NCBI RefSeq assembly: GCF_004136315.1
Contig: NZ_CP029562.1
Coordinates: forward strand, 6,471,501-6,535,500
Length of the DNA stretch: 64,000 nucleotides
Direction: 5' to 3'
Origin: Mesorhizobium sp. Pch-S
GTDB lineage: Bacteria > Pseudomonadota > Alphaproteobacteria > Rhizobiales > Rhizobiaceae
Position numbers and translations under genes: made by a program. Positions within the stretch are counted from its first letter, which is position 1; each line of letters opens with the position of its first letter. The notes under the pieces are model-generated. The model worked only from the letters and a program-made list of their open reading frames with translations, searched no databases and was not told the DNA's origin. Shown in pieces: positions 24,660 through 33,654 of the stretch.

Positions 24660-25225
24660 CGGCGACGCGTCGCGGCCAGGGCCTTTTTCTTTGCGTCGTC
24701 GATCAGCATGTTGGCCACCTGCATGCGGATCATGGCGCGTTGCCGCAGATGCGGCGCGACCCGGTCCGGATGATTGGTGAAAGCAAAATCGCGACGCAGG
24801 CGAGCGAGATCGGCGGCCTTCGCAATACGGCCGAGCCCGAGTTCTGAAGCGATTGCCTCGGGATCGATCGGCGGAAGGATCTCCTCCGGCTTGGGATGTT
24901 CGTCTGCCAGCGCGACGCGCGCCTGGTCGAGCAGAGCCGAGAACTCGGCGGCCAGATCAGCGCCGCTTTCACGATATTCGGCTGCCGCCGCCTCGCCCGA
25001 CACCTTGATACGGCCGGAATGCAGTTCGTCGACGACAGAAAGATAGTCGAAGGGAATGGTCGGCTTCGCCCCGACTTCGTCTGCTTCCCCGGAAGCGACA
25101 AAGAGATCGTCGAGCAAGGAAGCAAAATCCCGCTTGGCTCCGGTAGCGATGTCAGCCTCCCAGCAATGCGCGCCCAACCGAACGTGCGCGGACGATACAT
25201 CCGGCTCGTTAAAAATGCATGCCAT
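24656..25225 (-). CDS. Hypothetical protein with a divergent C-terminal J-like domain
   Basis: A 189-residue protein from ATG 25225. The N-terminal two thirds have no recognised fold (KRDFASLLDDLFVASGEADE and AEFSALLDQARVALADEHPK). The C-terminal 55 residues look like a J domain: helix AADLARLRRDFAFT, the HPD motif in TNHPDRV, then RQRAMIRMQVANMLIDDA. J domains stimulate DnaK ATPase activity; here the domain sits at the C terminus instead of the N terminus, and the usual helix I is short. Its TAG stop is part of the dispersed repeat next to it. Partner and role are unknown. Confidence 0.72.
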   Translation of the reverse strand: MACIFNEPDVSSAHVRLGAHCWEADIATGAKRDFASLLDDLFVASGEADEVGAKPTIPFDYLSVVDELHSGRIKVSGEAAAAEYRESGADLAAEFSALLDQARVALADEHPKPEEILPPIDPEAIASELGLGRIAKAADLARLRRDFAFTNHPDRVAPHLRQRAMIRMQVANMLIDDAKKKALAATRRR

Positions 25226-25416
25226 CGGCGGCAGGATTTTTAGTGGCTGGCTCGCCGGCCGCAGGGGCAACGCAGACAATCCGGAGGCACCAGTCGGCAG
25301 GCTGCGACATATTGTGCAATGCAGCATAAAACCGGGCACTGCGGCAATGCTGCACTGCAACAATGGTCATGAATCACCTATATGGGGAATGGGAGGACCA
25401 ACCGGAGCCAAGAACC

Positions 25417-25581
25417 ATGGGGTTCTTCACCGAGATGTTCGCCCGCCCGCGCCCGCAGGAGCAGATACGCTATCGCGCCTCGCTGGCGCTGATCTATGCG
25501 ATGAGCCGCGCCGACCGTGCCGAAGCCGGCATCAAGCCGGCGGACTTTCCGCGTATCGCCCGCATCCCCGCGCTTCGCTGA
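25417..25581 (+). CDS. Small hypothetical protein
   Basis: A 54-codon frame from ATG 25417, with GGAG about 10 bases upstream; in-frame ATGs at 25363 and 25369 would give up to 72 residues. The sequence is protein-like (GFFTEMFARPRPQEQIRYRA then SLALIYAMSRADRAEAGIK), with a helical, arginine-rich centre. No family is recognised. It is divergent from the J-like gene and convergent with the DUF1993 gene. Confidence 0.5.
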   Translation: MGFFTEMFARPRPQEQIRYRASLALIYAMSRADRAEAGIKPADFPRIARIPALR

Positions 25582-25619
25582 CCACAGCCATCAACCGGAA
25601 ACGAGCCGGTCCCGACACT

Positions 25620-26144
25620 TCACGCGCGCGGCTGCCCACCGCTGATGAAAGTGACCTTACCCAACGGCACGCCGTTGTGACGCAGGATGTCGTAGGCAGT
25701 GGTGACATGAAAGTAGAAATTGGGCATCGCGAAATGCAGCAGATACTGGAGGCCAGGCATTGAAAGTTGCCGGCCTCCCAGACGAAGCTCGACCGTCTTT
25801 TCCTCGGCCCCTGCAACGTCCTGCGCGGTGAACGTCGCCAGGTAATCCGTCGTACGACCGATACGCGCATGCAGATCGTCGAAAGTCTGCTCATCGTCCT
25901 CGAAACGAGGCGCATCACGACCGGCCAGCCTCGAGCTTGCGCCCTTGGCATGATCGGTTGCGATCTGCACCTGCCGGGTCAGCGGGTACATGTCCGGCGC
26001 CAGGCGTGCAAAAAGAAAGACTTCCGGGTCGATCTTGCGCTCCACCGCGTTCTGCTCCGCAGCGTTCAAGACACCAGCCAATGCCTTCAGCCTGGCCTGA
26101 AACACCGCGACCGATGCGTCGTACATGGATATCGCCATGGCCAT
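25620..26144 (-). CDS. DUF1993 domain protein
   Basis: A 174-residue protein matching the DUF1993 pattern: SMYDASVAVFQARLKALAGV, FLFARLAPDMYPLTRQVQIA, and the C-terminal LHFAMPNFYFHVTTAYDILR followed by RHNGVPLGK. The fold resembles DinB-like four-helix bundles. AGGAGG precedes the ATG at 26144; ATG 26138 is also possible. No activity is known for the family. Confidence 0.87.
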   Translation of the reverse strand: MAMAISMYDASVAVFQARLKALAGVLNAAEQNAVERKIDPEVFLFARLAPDMYPLTRQVQIATDHAKGASSRLAGRDAPRFEDDEQTFDDLHARIGRTTDYLATFTAQDVAGAEEKTVELRLGGRQLSMPGLQYLLHFAMPNFYFHVTTAYDILRHNGVPLGKVTFISGGQPRA

Positions 26145-26264
26145 CTCCCCTCCTGCCTAGCCAAGACGTAACGCTTCCGGCGACGATTCTTCAAGTGTCG
26201 GCTGGCCGTCACGCGCCTGCCTCATTCGACATCGAAACTGGTCGTATCGAGTGGAGATTCTCCG

Positions 26265-27299
26265 ATGAAATGCGCCTTTTTCACCGTGACCGCAGCCATC
26301 GGCCTCGTCCTGTTCGGTCAGGCCGCAAGAGCCGCGGAGCCTGCCTATCTTGACGACCGTACCGATGCCGCCGCCGTCATCCGGTCGCTTTACAATGCGA
26401 TCAACCGCCATGAATACGCGCGCGCCTGGGATTACTTTGGTGACACCAAGCCTGCGAAGGATTTCGACAGTTTCGCCAAAGGATATGAAGCGACAGAAAC
26501 GGTCGAGGCCGTGATCGGCAACGCAGGCAGCGAAGGTGCCGCCGGCAGCATCTACTACACTGTCCCGGTTGCCATTCGCGCTGTCGACAAGACAGGCAAA
26601 GACACAGTGTTCGCCGGCTGTTACACGCTGCGCCAGGTCAATGCCGAGGTCCAGACACCACCCTTCAACCCAATCCGTATCGAGAAAGGTGCACTGGAGC
26701 CTTCCGGTCTAAATTTCGACGAGGCTTTGCCGAAGAGTTGCGGCGACGGCAGTCCGGCAATTCCGAAGCAGGACGCTGCGTTGGACTTAGCGAAAAAGGC
26801 TTTTCTCGCAACATACGCCGACACATGCTCAGGGAACGACCCTGAAGGGCGCCCAATCGGCACTCCTACGGTTTACAAAATTGGCTCCGAAGATCAGCCC
26901 GACAAAGAAGTGCGTCTGATCAGATTTTTGTGTTCGGTGGGCGCCTACAACGAGCTTTCCATCTACTACCTGTCGCAGGACGGACGGGGTCTGACGCCTT
27001 TGCAATTCGTCGAGCCTGAGCTCGATATCCGCCATCAAAACAACGACACGGAAAGCAAGGTCGAACACATCAGCATCACCGGGTTTCGCTCGGTCGATGA
27101 ACTCTACAACGCCAAATATAACGAAGAAACGCTGACGCTTGTTGCGCACAACAGATGGCGCGGCATGGACGACGCATCCTCCACAGGCACTTACCTTTTC
27201 CGCGGCGGCGCGTTCGTGCTGGTGCAATACGATGTCGACGCGAGCTATGATGGCAAGGCCAATCCGGAGACCGTGCTCGACTACAACACCGCGCCCTGA
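26265..27299 (+). CDS. Exported protein with DUF1176-like C-terminal region
   Basis: A 344-residue secreted protein. The signal peptide is MKCAFFTVTAAIGLVLFGQA with cleavage near ARAAEP. The middle (VIRSLYNAINRHEYARAWDY) resembles secreted rhizobial proteins of unknown role. The C-terminal half has the DUF1176 features EVRLIRFLCSVGAYNELSIY, ITGFRSVDELYNAKYNEETL and STGTYLFRGGAFVLVQYDVD. A single cysteine pair may form a disulfide. No function is known. Confidence 0.75.
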   Translation: MKCAFFTVTAAIGLVLFGQAARAAEPAYLDDRTDAAAVIRSLYNAINRHEYARAWDYFGDTKPAKDFDSFAKGYEATETVEAVIGNAGSEGAAGSIYYTVPVAIRAVDKTGKDTVFAGCYTLRQVNAEVQTPPFNPIRIEKGALEPSGLNFDEALPKSCGDGSPAIPKQDAALDLAKKAFLATYADTCSGNDPEGRPIGTPTVYKIGSEDQPDKEVRLIRFLCSVGAYNELSIYYLSQDGRGLTPLQFVEPELDIRHQNNDTESKVEHISITGFRSVDELYNAKYNEETLTLVAHNRWRGMDDASSTGTYLFRGGAFVLVQYDVDASYDGKANPETVLDYNTAP

Positions 27300-27318
27300 C
27301 TGCCGACGAAATCGCGTG

Positions 27319-28233
27319 TCATTTGGCCCGCGAGAGCATCCAGTTCAGCGTCTCGCGCCAGTCGGTCATGCGGATCGGCGTGCCATGCGTTCCTGTTTCA
27401 AAGCGCACGAAGCGGGTCGGGTAAGCCTTTGACCTGGCAAGGATAGAACGGAAGAAAGCTTCCTGGTTTTCAACCGGAAAGACCGGATCCTTGCTGCCTT
27501 GCCCGAAAAACACCGGTACGCGCCGCTTGAAGGCGGGGCTGGCGAAGAAACTCTCGTCCCACAATGATCCGAGCAACAACAGCCCATCGACGCGGTTGCC
27601 GGTATCCGGGCGATCTGCCAGCTTCCAGCACAGCGCGCCGCCCATCGAGCCGCAGGCGACGAAGATCTTCGCGCCTTGCGAACGCTCGGCGTAATAATCG
27701 ATCAGAGCTGCCACCTGCCCCGCGCCCTTGTCGCCAAAGTCGGTGAAATCCGGCGACAGGTAGAGGCCACCATTGCCGGCCATCAGGTTCTTGAGACGGT
27801 TGAAGTTGCCGCCGAAGGTGAAATCATCCACGCCCTGTTTGCGACTGCCGCCTTGTCCATGCAGGTAAAGCACGATGATGGCGGCGTTCTCCGTCTTGCC
27901 GACCGCGACATGACGCAGGGTTCCGGTGTCAAGCTTCAGCGCCAGGTCCTGCTGCACATTGCGCACATCGGTCGACGTGTATTGCGGACGCACCCGCCGT
28001 TCCGGTACCGCGTCGCGCTCGTTGATGTCGCGCATCTCGCGGTAGTCGACCACGCGATAGACATCGCCCTTCTCCGCGGAAAGGATGCCCGGATAGGCAA
28101 ACAGCTCATCCTTGAACGGCTTCAGCGTTTGCGCCTCGGCGAAAGCCACCATCAAGCCACACAGCACAAGGAGCGCCAGTGGAAGACTCCGCATGAGGCC
28201 GAAAGAGAGGGAGGGGATAATCGAGGTGTTCAT
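27319..28233 (-). CDS. Exported alpha/beta hydrolase
   Basis: A 304-residue hydrolase with an N-terminal signal (LALLVLCGLMVAFAEAQT). The fold shows the oxyanion strand IIVLYLHGQGGSRKQG, the nucleophile elbow FVACGSMGGALCW (Ser in G-S-M-G-G), an acid in GQGSKDPVFPVE and a His in FETGTHGTPI. It could be an esterase or phospholipase-like enzyme of the periplasm. The start at 28233 follows the molybdopterin gene stop by 32 bases; a frame from 28269 would overlap that gene. Confidence 0.8.
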   Translation of the reverse strand: MNTSIIPSLSFGLMRSLPLALLVLCGLMVAFAEAQTLKPFKDELFAYPGILSAEKGDVYRVVDYREMRDINERDAVPERRVRPQYTSTDVRNVQQDLALKLDTGTLRHVAVGKTENAAIIVLYLHGQGGSRKQGVDDFTFGGNFNRLKNLMAGNGGLYLSPDFTDFGDKGAGQVAALIDYYAERSQGAKIFVACGSMGGALCWKLADRPDTGNRVDGLLLLGSLWDESFFASPAFKRRVPVFFGQGSKDPVFPVENQEAFFRSILARSKAYPTRFVRFETGTHGTPIRMTDWRETLNWMLSRAK

Positions 28234-28265
28234 GCGCGAGGGTTGCTTTGTCACAAGCCCTCTTG

Positions 28266-29894
28266 TCAATCCTGCAACACGCCGCCGGCGTCGACCAACG
28301 CTTCGCGCGTGTCGACATCGACGAATGCGCCCGCACCGATCTCGACATCGATGATGTCCAGCCCTTCCGCCTCGACAAGATGGCGTGCGCCGGTATCACC
28401 CTCCAGATGACTGACGGCGGCGAACAGCGAACGCGGCAGGATCACGGGATTTCCGCGCCGGCCATCATGTGAGGCGCGGACTACCGATCGGCCACCGGAC
28501 GAGCGGAAAGCATCTATCAACCGGTCGAGGTCGGCTGGTGAAACGCCAGGCATGTCACCGAGCATCACCAGGACTCCGGATGCATCATCCGCGAGCGCAG
28601 AGACACCGGCCTTTAGCGAGGTCGAAAGACCTTCGCCGAAATGCGGATTTTCGACAAAAACAGCATTGAGGCCCGCGAGCGCGTTTTTCACCCGTTCGGC
28701 CTGATGGCCGGTGACGACGATGACGCCGTTTGCCTTCGAGGCCAAGGCCCGCTCCGCGCTCTGCCGCGCCAGCGGCTTGCCGCCAAAAAGCGCAAGAAGC
28801 TTGTTAGGCCCGCCCATGCGGCTGGAACGGCCCGCCGCGAGCAGCACGACCGGAACCTTCAGCGCAACCTGTTTTGCTTCGCCTTTGCCGGAGGCGAGTT
28901 CACGCGGCTGCGGCCGGGTCGGAATTTCCATCAGGAGCCCACCCACGCCCATGCCGGCAATGTCCTCGTTCGTCACCGGAATGCCGGTCATCAGCCGGTC
29001 CAGCACCCAGTCGAAACCGTTCAGCTTCGGGCTGCGCGCGCATCCCGGCGCGCCGAGCACGGATTTTCCATCGCGTTCGCCAAGCACGAAAAGATTACCA
29101 GGGTCGACCGGCATGCCAGAGCGGTGGACAATGCCGCCGGCAGCGCGGATCGCCGCCGGGATGACGTCCTCATCCGGATCGCTCATCGCCGAGGCGCCAA
29201 ACACCAGCACCATATCGCTGTCATCCGACAGTTGCTCGATGGCGCGAGCGACATCCGATGCGGCATGCGGTGTGCGGATCTCGCCAGAGATCGAGCTGCC
29301 GGTCCGTCCCAGACGCTCCTCGGTGACCCGGAGGGTCTTGTCCAGCACGCTGTTCTTGATCGAAGGCAGCATGGTCTGCACCACGCCCACCCTGAACGGC
29401 CTGTAGGGATGCATGCGAAAGGCTTCCCGATTCCAACCCAATTCCAGCGCTCGCGTCAGCACGCTCTCCGAGATTGCGAAGGGGATGATCTTGATCGTCG
29501 CCACCATCTGCCCCTCCACCATCGGCGCGAAGGGCGGCATGGTGGCAATGGTGATACCGGGATCGACCAGGTTGATGGAATCGATCAGTTGCTTGTCGAC
29601 GGTGAAGACGCCGGAAACCGTGGCATGCAGGTTCACGCGACCGGTGGCGGCGGGTTTGGCTTCGATACCGGCGAAGGAAAGCCCGGAAGCCAGCCGTTCG
29701 GCCGCGGCGTTCTCCTCGACGTCATCGGCGGCAAGCACCGCGACGGTGACCTCCTTCAGGCCGGCCGCCTGCATCGCCGCGATGTCTTCGGCGGACAACA
29801 CGCGCGCCTTGCGCAAGCGCCTGTCGCCGACCACCGTCGAATGCGCCAGGATGGCGCCTTCGGCTTCCTGCAGCGGCACCGGACCGAATTTCAC
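28266..29894 (-). CDS. Molybdopterin-binding and MobA-like nucleotidyltransferase fusion protein
   Basis: A 542-residue protein with two parts. Residues 1 to about 340 form a molybdopterin-binding unit of MoeA/MogA type (MVLVFGASAMSDPDEDVIPA and VLGAPGCARSPKLNGFDWVL). Residues about 350-542 form a MobA/MocA-like NTP transferase: VVLLAAGRSSRMGGPNKLL, GVLVMLGDMPGVSPADLDRL and DGRRGNPVILPRSLF. MocA adds CMP to the molybdenum cofactor of hydroxylases of the xanthine dehydrogenase group. The start overlaps the XdhC gene stop by 4 bases. It is the last gene of the coxD/E/F/I-like operon. Confidence 0.88.
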   Translation of the reverse strand: MKFGPVPLQEAEGAILAHSTVVGDRRLRKARVLSAEDIAAMQAAGLKEVTVAVLAADDVEENAAAERLASGLSFAGIEAKPAATGRVNLHATVSGVFTVDKQLIDSINLVDPGITIATMPPFAPMVEGQMVATIKIIPFAISESVLTRALELGWNREAFRMHPYRPFRVGVVQTMLPSIKNSVLDKTLRVTEERLGRTGSSISGEIRTPHAASDVARAIEQLSDDSDMVLVFGASAMSDPDEDVIPAAIRAAGGIVHRSGMPVDPGNLFVLGERDGKSVLGAPGCARSPKLNGFDWVLDRLMTGIPVTNEDIAGMGVGGLLMEIPTRPQPRELASGKGEAKQVALKVPVVLLAAGRSSRMGGPNKLLALFGGKPLARQSAERALASKANGVIVVTGHQAERVKNALAGLNAVFVENPHFGEGLSTSLKAGVSALADDASGVLVMLGDMPGVSPADLDRLIDAFRSSGGRSVVRASHDGRRGNPVILPRSLFAAVSHLEGDTGARHLVEAEGLDIIDVEIGAGAFVDVDTREALVDAGGVLQD

Positions 29895-30595
29895 GCTGCT
29901 TCGCCCTTGCGCTGAAGGCCACGCGAGCGGAAGGCGTTGATGACTTCGGCCAGCACCGCCACCGCGATTTCGGCAGGGCTCGCCGCACCGATGTCGACGC
30001 CGATTGGTGCATGGATACGTCCGATATCCTCGGCGCCGGCACCCAGGGCCAGCAGACGCTCGACACGCCTGGCATGTGTCTTGCGGCTACCGAGCGCGCC
30101 AACATAGAAGCAGCGTGCGTCGAGTGCAGCCTTCAGCGCAAAATCATCGATCTTGGGATCATGAGTGACCGCTGCGAGCGCGGTGTAGCCATCGAGCGGC
30201 TGCCGTGCCAGCACGTCCTGCGGCCATTCGGCATGGAGCGTCACGTCAGGAAAGCGATCCGGCGTGGCGAAGGCGGTGCGCGGATCGACAATCTCGACCG
30301 GATAGCCGGCTATCCTGGCCATCGGCGCAAGCGCCTGGCTGATATGGACGGCGCCGATCACCACAAGGCGCGGCTGCGGCAGATGGGCGTTGAGGAAAAA
30401 AGTGCGGCCCTCGGCCTCGACAGAACCGGACAACCCCGTGCGGAAAGCCCTTTCGATTGCAGCCCCCAGTTCTCCCGCTACCATATCGCCTTCGCGCACG
30501 ACACGGTCGCGCCCATCACCAAGATCGGTCATCAGCACCGCCGCGCGGCGTGCGCGGCGCTCTGCGTTCAATGTCTTGAGAACATAGGGATCCAT
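29891..30595 (-). CDS. XdhC/CoxF-family molybdenum-enzyme maturation protein, C-terminal type
   Basis: A 234-residue XdhC-family protein with the Rossmann-like C-terminal domain (LPQPRLVVIGAVHISQALAP, FYVGALGSRKTHARRVERLL and IHAPIGVDIGAASPAEIAVA). XdhC proteins insert the sulfurated molybdenum cofactor into hydroxylases of the xanthine and CO dehydrogenase family. The N-terminal XdhC part is a separate gene just upstream (30608-30946). The TGA overlaps the ATG of the next gene. Confidence 0.9.
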   Translation of the reverse strand: MDPYVLKTLNAERRARRAAVLMTDLGDGRDRVVREGDMVAGELGAAIERAFRTGLSGSVEAEGRTFFLNAHLPQPRLVVIGAVHISQALAPMARIAGYPVEIVDPRTAFATPDRFPDVTLHAEWPQDVLARQPLDGYTALAAVTHDPKIDDFALKAALDARCFYVGALGSRKTHARRVERLLALGAGAEDIGRIHAPIGVDIGAASPAEIAVAVLAEVINAFRSRGLQRKGEAA

Positions 30596-30607
30596 GATGC
30601 CCCGTTC

Positions 30608-30946
30608 CTATCCCAGCCGTTCGACATAGACCTTGATGCGGCCGCCGCAGGAAAGGCCGACCTGCCATGCCGTCTCATCCGCGACGCCGAATTCGAGCAT
30701 CCTGGCCTTGCCGGAATCGATGACATCCAGCGCCTCGGTCACCACGGCGCCCTCGACACAACCTCCGGAAACCGAACCATGGAAGTTGCCTTCGGCATCG
30801 ATCACCAGATGGCTGCCGGCCTGACGCGGCGCCGAGCCCCAGGTCTCGACAACCGTGGCGATGGCGACATCCTTGCCGTCCTTCATCCAGTCTTCCGCGA
30901 TAAGCAAAGGATCGCGGGCCTCGTCGAGATAGGCGCTGTTCTGCAT
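30608..30946 (-). CDS. XdhC/CoxI-family protein, N-terminal domain only
   Basis: A 112-residue protein holding only the XdhC N-terminal domain: VAIATVVETWGSAPRQAGSH, FHGSVSGGCVEGAVVTEA and VGLSCGGRIKVYVERLG, with the two conserved cysteine motifs (GGCVEG and LSCGG) expected to bind the cofactor sulfur. GGAGG is 7 bases before the chosen ATG; an ATG two codons upstream and one at 30964 are alternatives. The next gene carries the other XdhC half, so the two probably work together. Confidence 0.88.
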   Translation of the reverse strand: MQNSAYLDEARDPLLIAEDWMKDGKDVAIATVVETWGSAPRQAGSHLVIDAEGNFHGSVSGGCVEGAVVTEALDVIDSGKARMLEFGVADETAWQVGLSCGGRIKVYVERLG

Positions 30947-30967
30947 GGCCATTCCTCCAGACATCGG

Positions 30968-32197
30968 CTAGGCCGCCCTTGCCGTGACGGCATCGAGCCA
31001 GCGGCGCGGGTCATTCTCGCGCATCGGGCCACGTCCCAGCGACACGCAAAGATCGGCAAGCGCGTTCAGATTGTGTACGGGCCGGAATTCATCGACGTGC
31101 GGCAGCATCGCCCGCACGCCACGCGCCCGCGCCTCGAACCCGTCGAAGCGCAGCAAGGGGTTCAGCCAGATCAGGCGCCGGCAGGATTTGTGCAGGCGTT
31201 CCATCTCGCTGGCGAGCCCTTCGACATGGTCGCGCTCAAGCCCGTCGGTGATCAACAGCACAACCGCACCCTGCCCCAAAACGCGCCGCGACCACAACCG
31301 GTTGAATTCAGCAAGCGTCTCGCCAATACGGGTGCCACCTGACCAGTCTTTCACGGCAGCAGAAGCATCGGCCAGCGCCTGGTCCGGATCGCGGTGCCGC
31401 ATCTGGCGCGTCAGATTGGTGAGCCGCGTGCCGAACACGAAGGCATGCACACGCCGGCGTTTCTCCGTCAGCGCATGCAGGAAATGCAGAAAGATGCGCG
31501 TGTACTGGCTCATCGAGCCTGAAATATCGGCCAGAACCACCAGCGGCGGGTGGATCTCGCGCGGTGACCGGAATTTCGGCAGGATCAGCACCCCGCCGGT
31601 ACGCGCAGATGCTCGCATCATGGCGCGGGGATCGATGCGCCGGCCGGACGCATCGGCCTTGAAACGCCGTGTCGTCACCATGTCGAATGGCAGCCGCAGC
31701 TCCGAGATCGCCCGGCGGGCATCGGTCAGCTCCGCTGCGCTCATCTGGGCGAAATCCTTGCCACGCAGCATTTCATTGCCGGAAACGGTGAAACGCGCGT
31801 CGATTTCGATATCCGGAATCTCGCGTGGCGGTGCCGCGTTCTGATGTCCTTCGAACATCGCATCGCTGACCCGGCTCTCGGCGGCGCGTGGCTTCTGCCG
31901 CTCGCGGTTCTCGAGCGCCACCGGCGAGAACATGGCGAGCAGTTTCTCGACAAGCTCGCGCGACTTCCAGAACAGCCGAAATGCCTCGTCGAAAGTGGCA
32001 TGATCCTCGTGGCGGGTTACAAGCACCGCATGCAGCGTCCAGTAAAAATCGTCCCGGCTGCCAATGCCGGCGGTCAGCACCGCCTCGATCGCATCCTTCA
32101 CCGAAGCAGGCCCGACCCGCATGCCCGCCTTGCGCAGCGCACGCGCGAAATAGACGATGTTGTCGGCGATCCGGCCCTCCGGTTGGCTGCCTGTCAT
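30968..32197 (-). CDS. coxE: CoxE-like VWA domain protein
   Basis: A 409-residue protein of the CoxE family (DUF1863 plus von Willebrand factor A). The early part is YFARALRKAGMRVGPASVKD; the VWA domain starts with the MIDAS motif VVLADISGSMSQYTRIFLHF and continues to SGGTRIGETLAEFN and VVLLITDGLERD. CoxE works with the MoxR ATPase CoxD in remodelling the active site of CO dehydrogenase (Mo-Cu) and related hydroxylases. It starts 5 bases after the CoxD-like gene stop. Confidence 0.9.
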   Translation of the reverse strand: MTGSQPEGRIADNIVYFARALRKAGMRVGPASVKDAIEAVLTAGIGSRDDFYWTLHAVLVTRHEDHATFDEAFRLFWKSRELVEKLLAMFSPVALENRERQKPRAAESRVSDAMFEGHQNAAPPREIPDIEIDARFTVSGNEMLRGKDFAQMSAAELTDARRAISELRLPFDMVTTRRFKADASGRRIDPRAMMRASARTGGVLILPKFRSPREIHPPLVVLADISGSMSQYTRIFLHFLHALTEKRRRVHAFVFGTRLTNLTRQMRHRDPDQALADASAAVKDWSGGTRIGETLAEFNRLWSRRVLGQGAVVLLITDGLERDHVEGLASEMERLHKSCRRLIWLNPLLRFDGFEARARGVRAMLPHVDEFRPVHNLNALADLCVSLGRGPMRENDPRRWLDAVTARAA

Positions 32198-32202
32198 TTC
32201 AC

Positions 32203-33654
32203 CTACTCCGCCGCCGAGGCGAGTTCCGCCTGGACCTCCTGGAGAATGCGCCGTCCTTCACCCTGTTCGATGCGGGCAATGTCGTCCTGATATTTCAGCA
32301 AGACACCGATCGTGTCGGATACGGTTTCCGGGTCGAGTGCCACCTTGTCGAGTTCCGTCAACGCGCCAGCCCAGTCGATGGTTTCCGCTACGCCCGGCGC
32401 CTTGAACAATTCGATCTGTCTCAGCTTCTGGATGAATGCGACGACTTCGGACGACAGGCGCCTGTTCGCACCCGGCACCTTGCGCCTGACAATCTCCAGC
32501 TCGCGTGCCGCATTCGGATAGTCGACCCAGTGATAAAGGCAGCGACGCTTCAGCGCGTCGTGGATTTCACGGGTACGGTTGGTGGTGATGATGACGATCG
32601 GAGGCTCTTCAGCCCTGATCGTTCCCAGTTCAGGCACCGTGACCTGGAAGTCGGACAGTATCTCGAGCAGGAAGGCTTCGAAAGCCTCGTCGGTACGGTC
32701 GAGTTCGTCGATCAGGAAGACAGGAGCGGCTCCTTCCTTGCCGGTCAGCGCATCGAGCACAGGGCGGCGGATCAGATATTTTTCCGCGAAGACATTGCGT
32801 TCCATGGTCGAGCGTTCGACCTTGCCCGCCGCCTCTTCCATGCGGATCTCGATCATCTGGGCGGCATAATTCCACTCATAGACGGCCGAGGAAACATCGA
32901 GCCCCTCATAGCACTGAAGGCGGATCAGACGCCGGCCAAGCGCAGACGCCAGCACCTTGGCGATCTCGGTCTTGCCGACCCCGGCTTCGCCTTCGAGGAA
33001 CAGAGGCCGTTTCATGCGGAGCGACAGGAACAGCACCGTCGCCAGCGACCGGTCGGCCACATAGTCCGCGCCGGTCAGGAGATCGAGCGTCTCGTCGATC
33101 GTCGCCGGCACGGGGCACGGTTTCAGCTCGGTCATCCTGGCTCCGTGAATGCCCGCGTCCCAGTCCTGCAATATGCGGTAGCCGCGGTCGTGATAGATCA
33201 ACGGCTTCAAATTATCGCCGATGCGCAGACCTGTCACCTTGCCAAAAAGCACACGGTGTGTGGCCAAGTCCTTGGTATCGAACAGCTCACAGTCGAAAAC
33301 AGCCAGCGCGTCGGACAGCGTCGGCGCACCGGTCGACAACGTGTCCCATTGCCCGAGCGCGAAACGCTCATCAAGCGACAGGCCGGTTATGCCGGAAAAA
33401 CCGACAGACAAAGGCTGATGGTGCGAAGACAGCGTATTCAGGGCGAAATTGCCGTTCTGGATGAACGCTTCGTTCTTGGGATTGACCCGGTTGAGGCAGA
33501 CCAGAATCATCGGCGGCGTGTCCGACACGGAACAGGCCGCAATGACGGTAGCGCCACGTCTGCCGGCGACACCATCGGTGGTGATCACGTGGACATGGCC
33601 GGCAAAATGGCTCATCGCGTCGCGATAGGCCTGCGGCTCGACATCATTCTTCAT
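32203..33654 (-). CDS. Flavin reductase-MoxR (CoxD-like) AAA+ ATPase fusion
   Basis: One 483-residue frame with two proteins' worth of sequence. Residues 1 to about 165 are a flavin reductase-like split barrel (YRDAMSHFAGHVHVITTDGV, MILVCLNRVNPKNEAFIQ, ALNTLSSHH). From about residue 174 a MoxR/CoxD ATPase follows: Walker A FLEGEAGVGKTEIAKVL, Walker B VFLIDELDRTDEAF and sensor 1 IVIITTNRTREI. The usual CoxD N terminus MTELKP is still present at 33135 and still has GGAG upstream, so an internal start may make a free ATPase. The fusion lies at the head of the maturation operon. The start ATG 33654 has no strong ribosome site. Confidence 0.85.
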   Translation of the reverse strand: MKNDVEPQAYRDAMSHFAGHVHVITTDGVAGRRGATVIAACSVSDTPPMILVCLNRVNPKNEAFIQNGNFALNTLSSHHQPLSVGFSGITGLSLDERFALGQWDTLSTGAPTLSDALAVFDCELFDTKDLATHRVLFGKVTGLRIGDNLKPLIYHDRGYRILQDWDAGIHGARMTELKPCPVPATIDETLDLLTGADYVADRSLATVLFLSLRMKRPLFLEGEAGVGKTEIAKVLASALGRRLIRLQCYEGLDVSSAVYEWNYAAQMIEIRMEEAAGKVERSTMERNVFAEKYLIRRPVLDALTGKEGAAPVFLIDELDRTDEAFEAFLLEILSDFQVTVPELGTIRAEEPPIVIITTNRTREIHDALKRRCLYHWVDYPNAARELEIVRRKVPGANRRLSSEVVAFIQKLRQIELFKAPGVAETIDWAGALTELDKVALDPETVSDTIGVLLKYQDDIARIEQGEGRRILQEVQAELASAAE

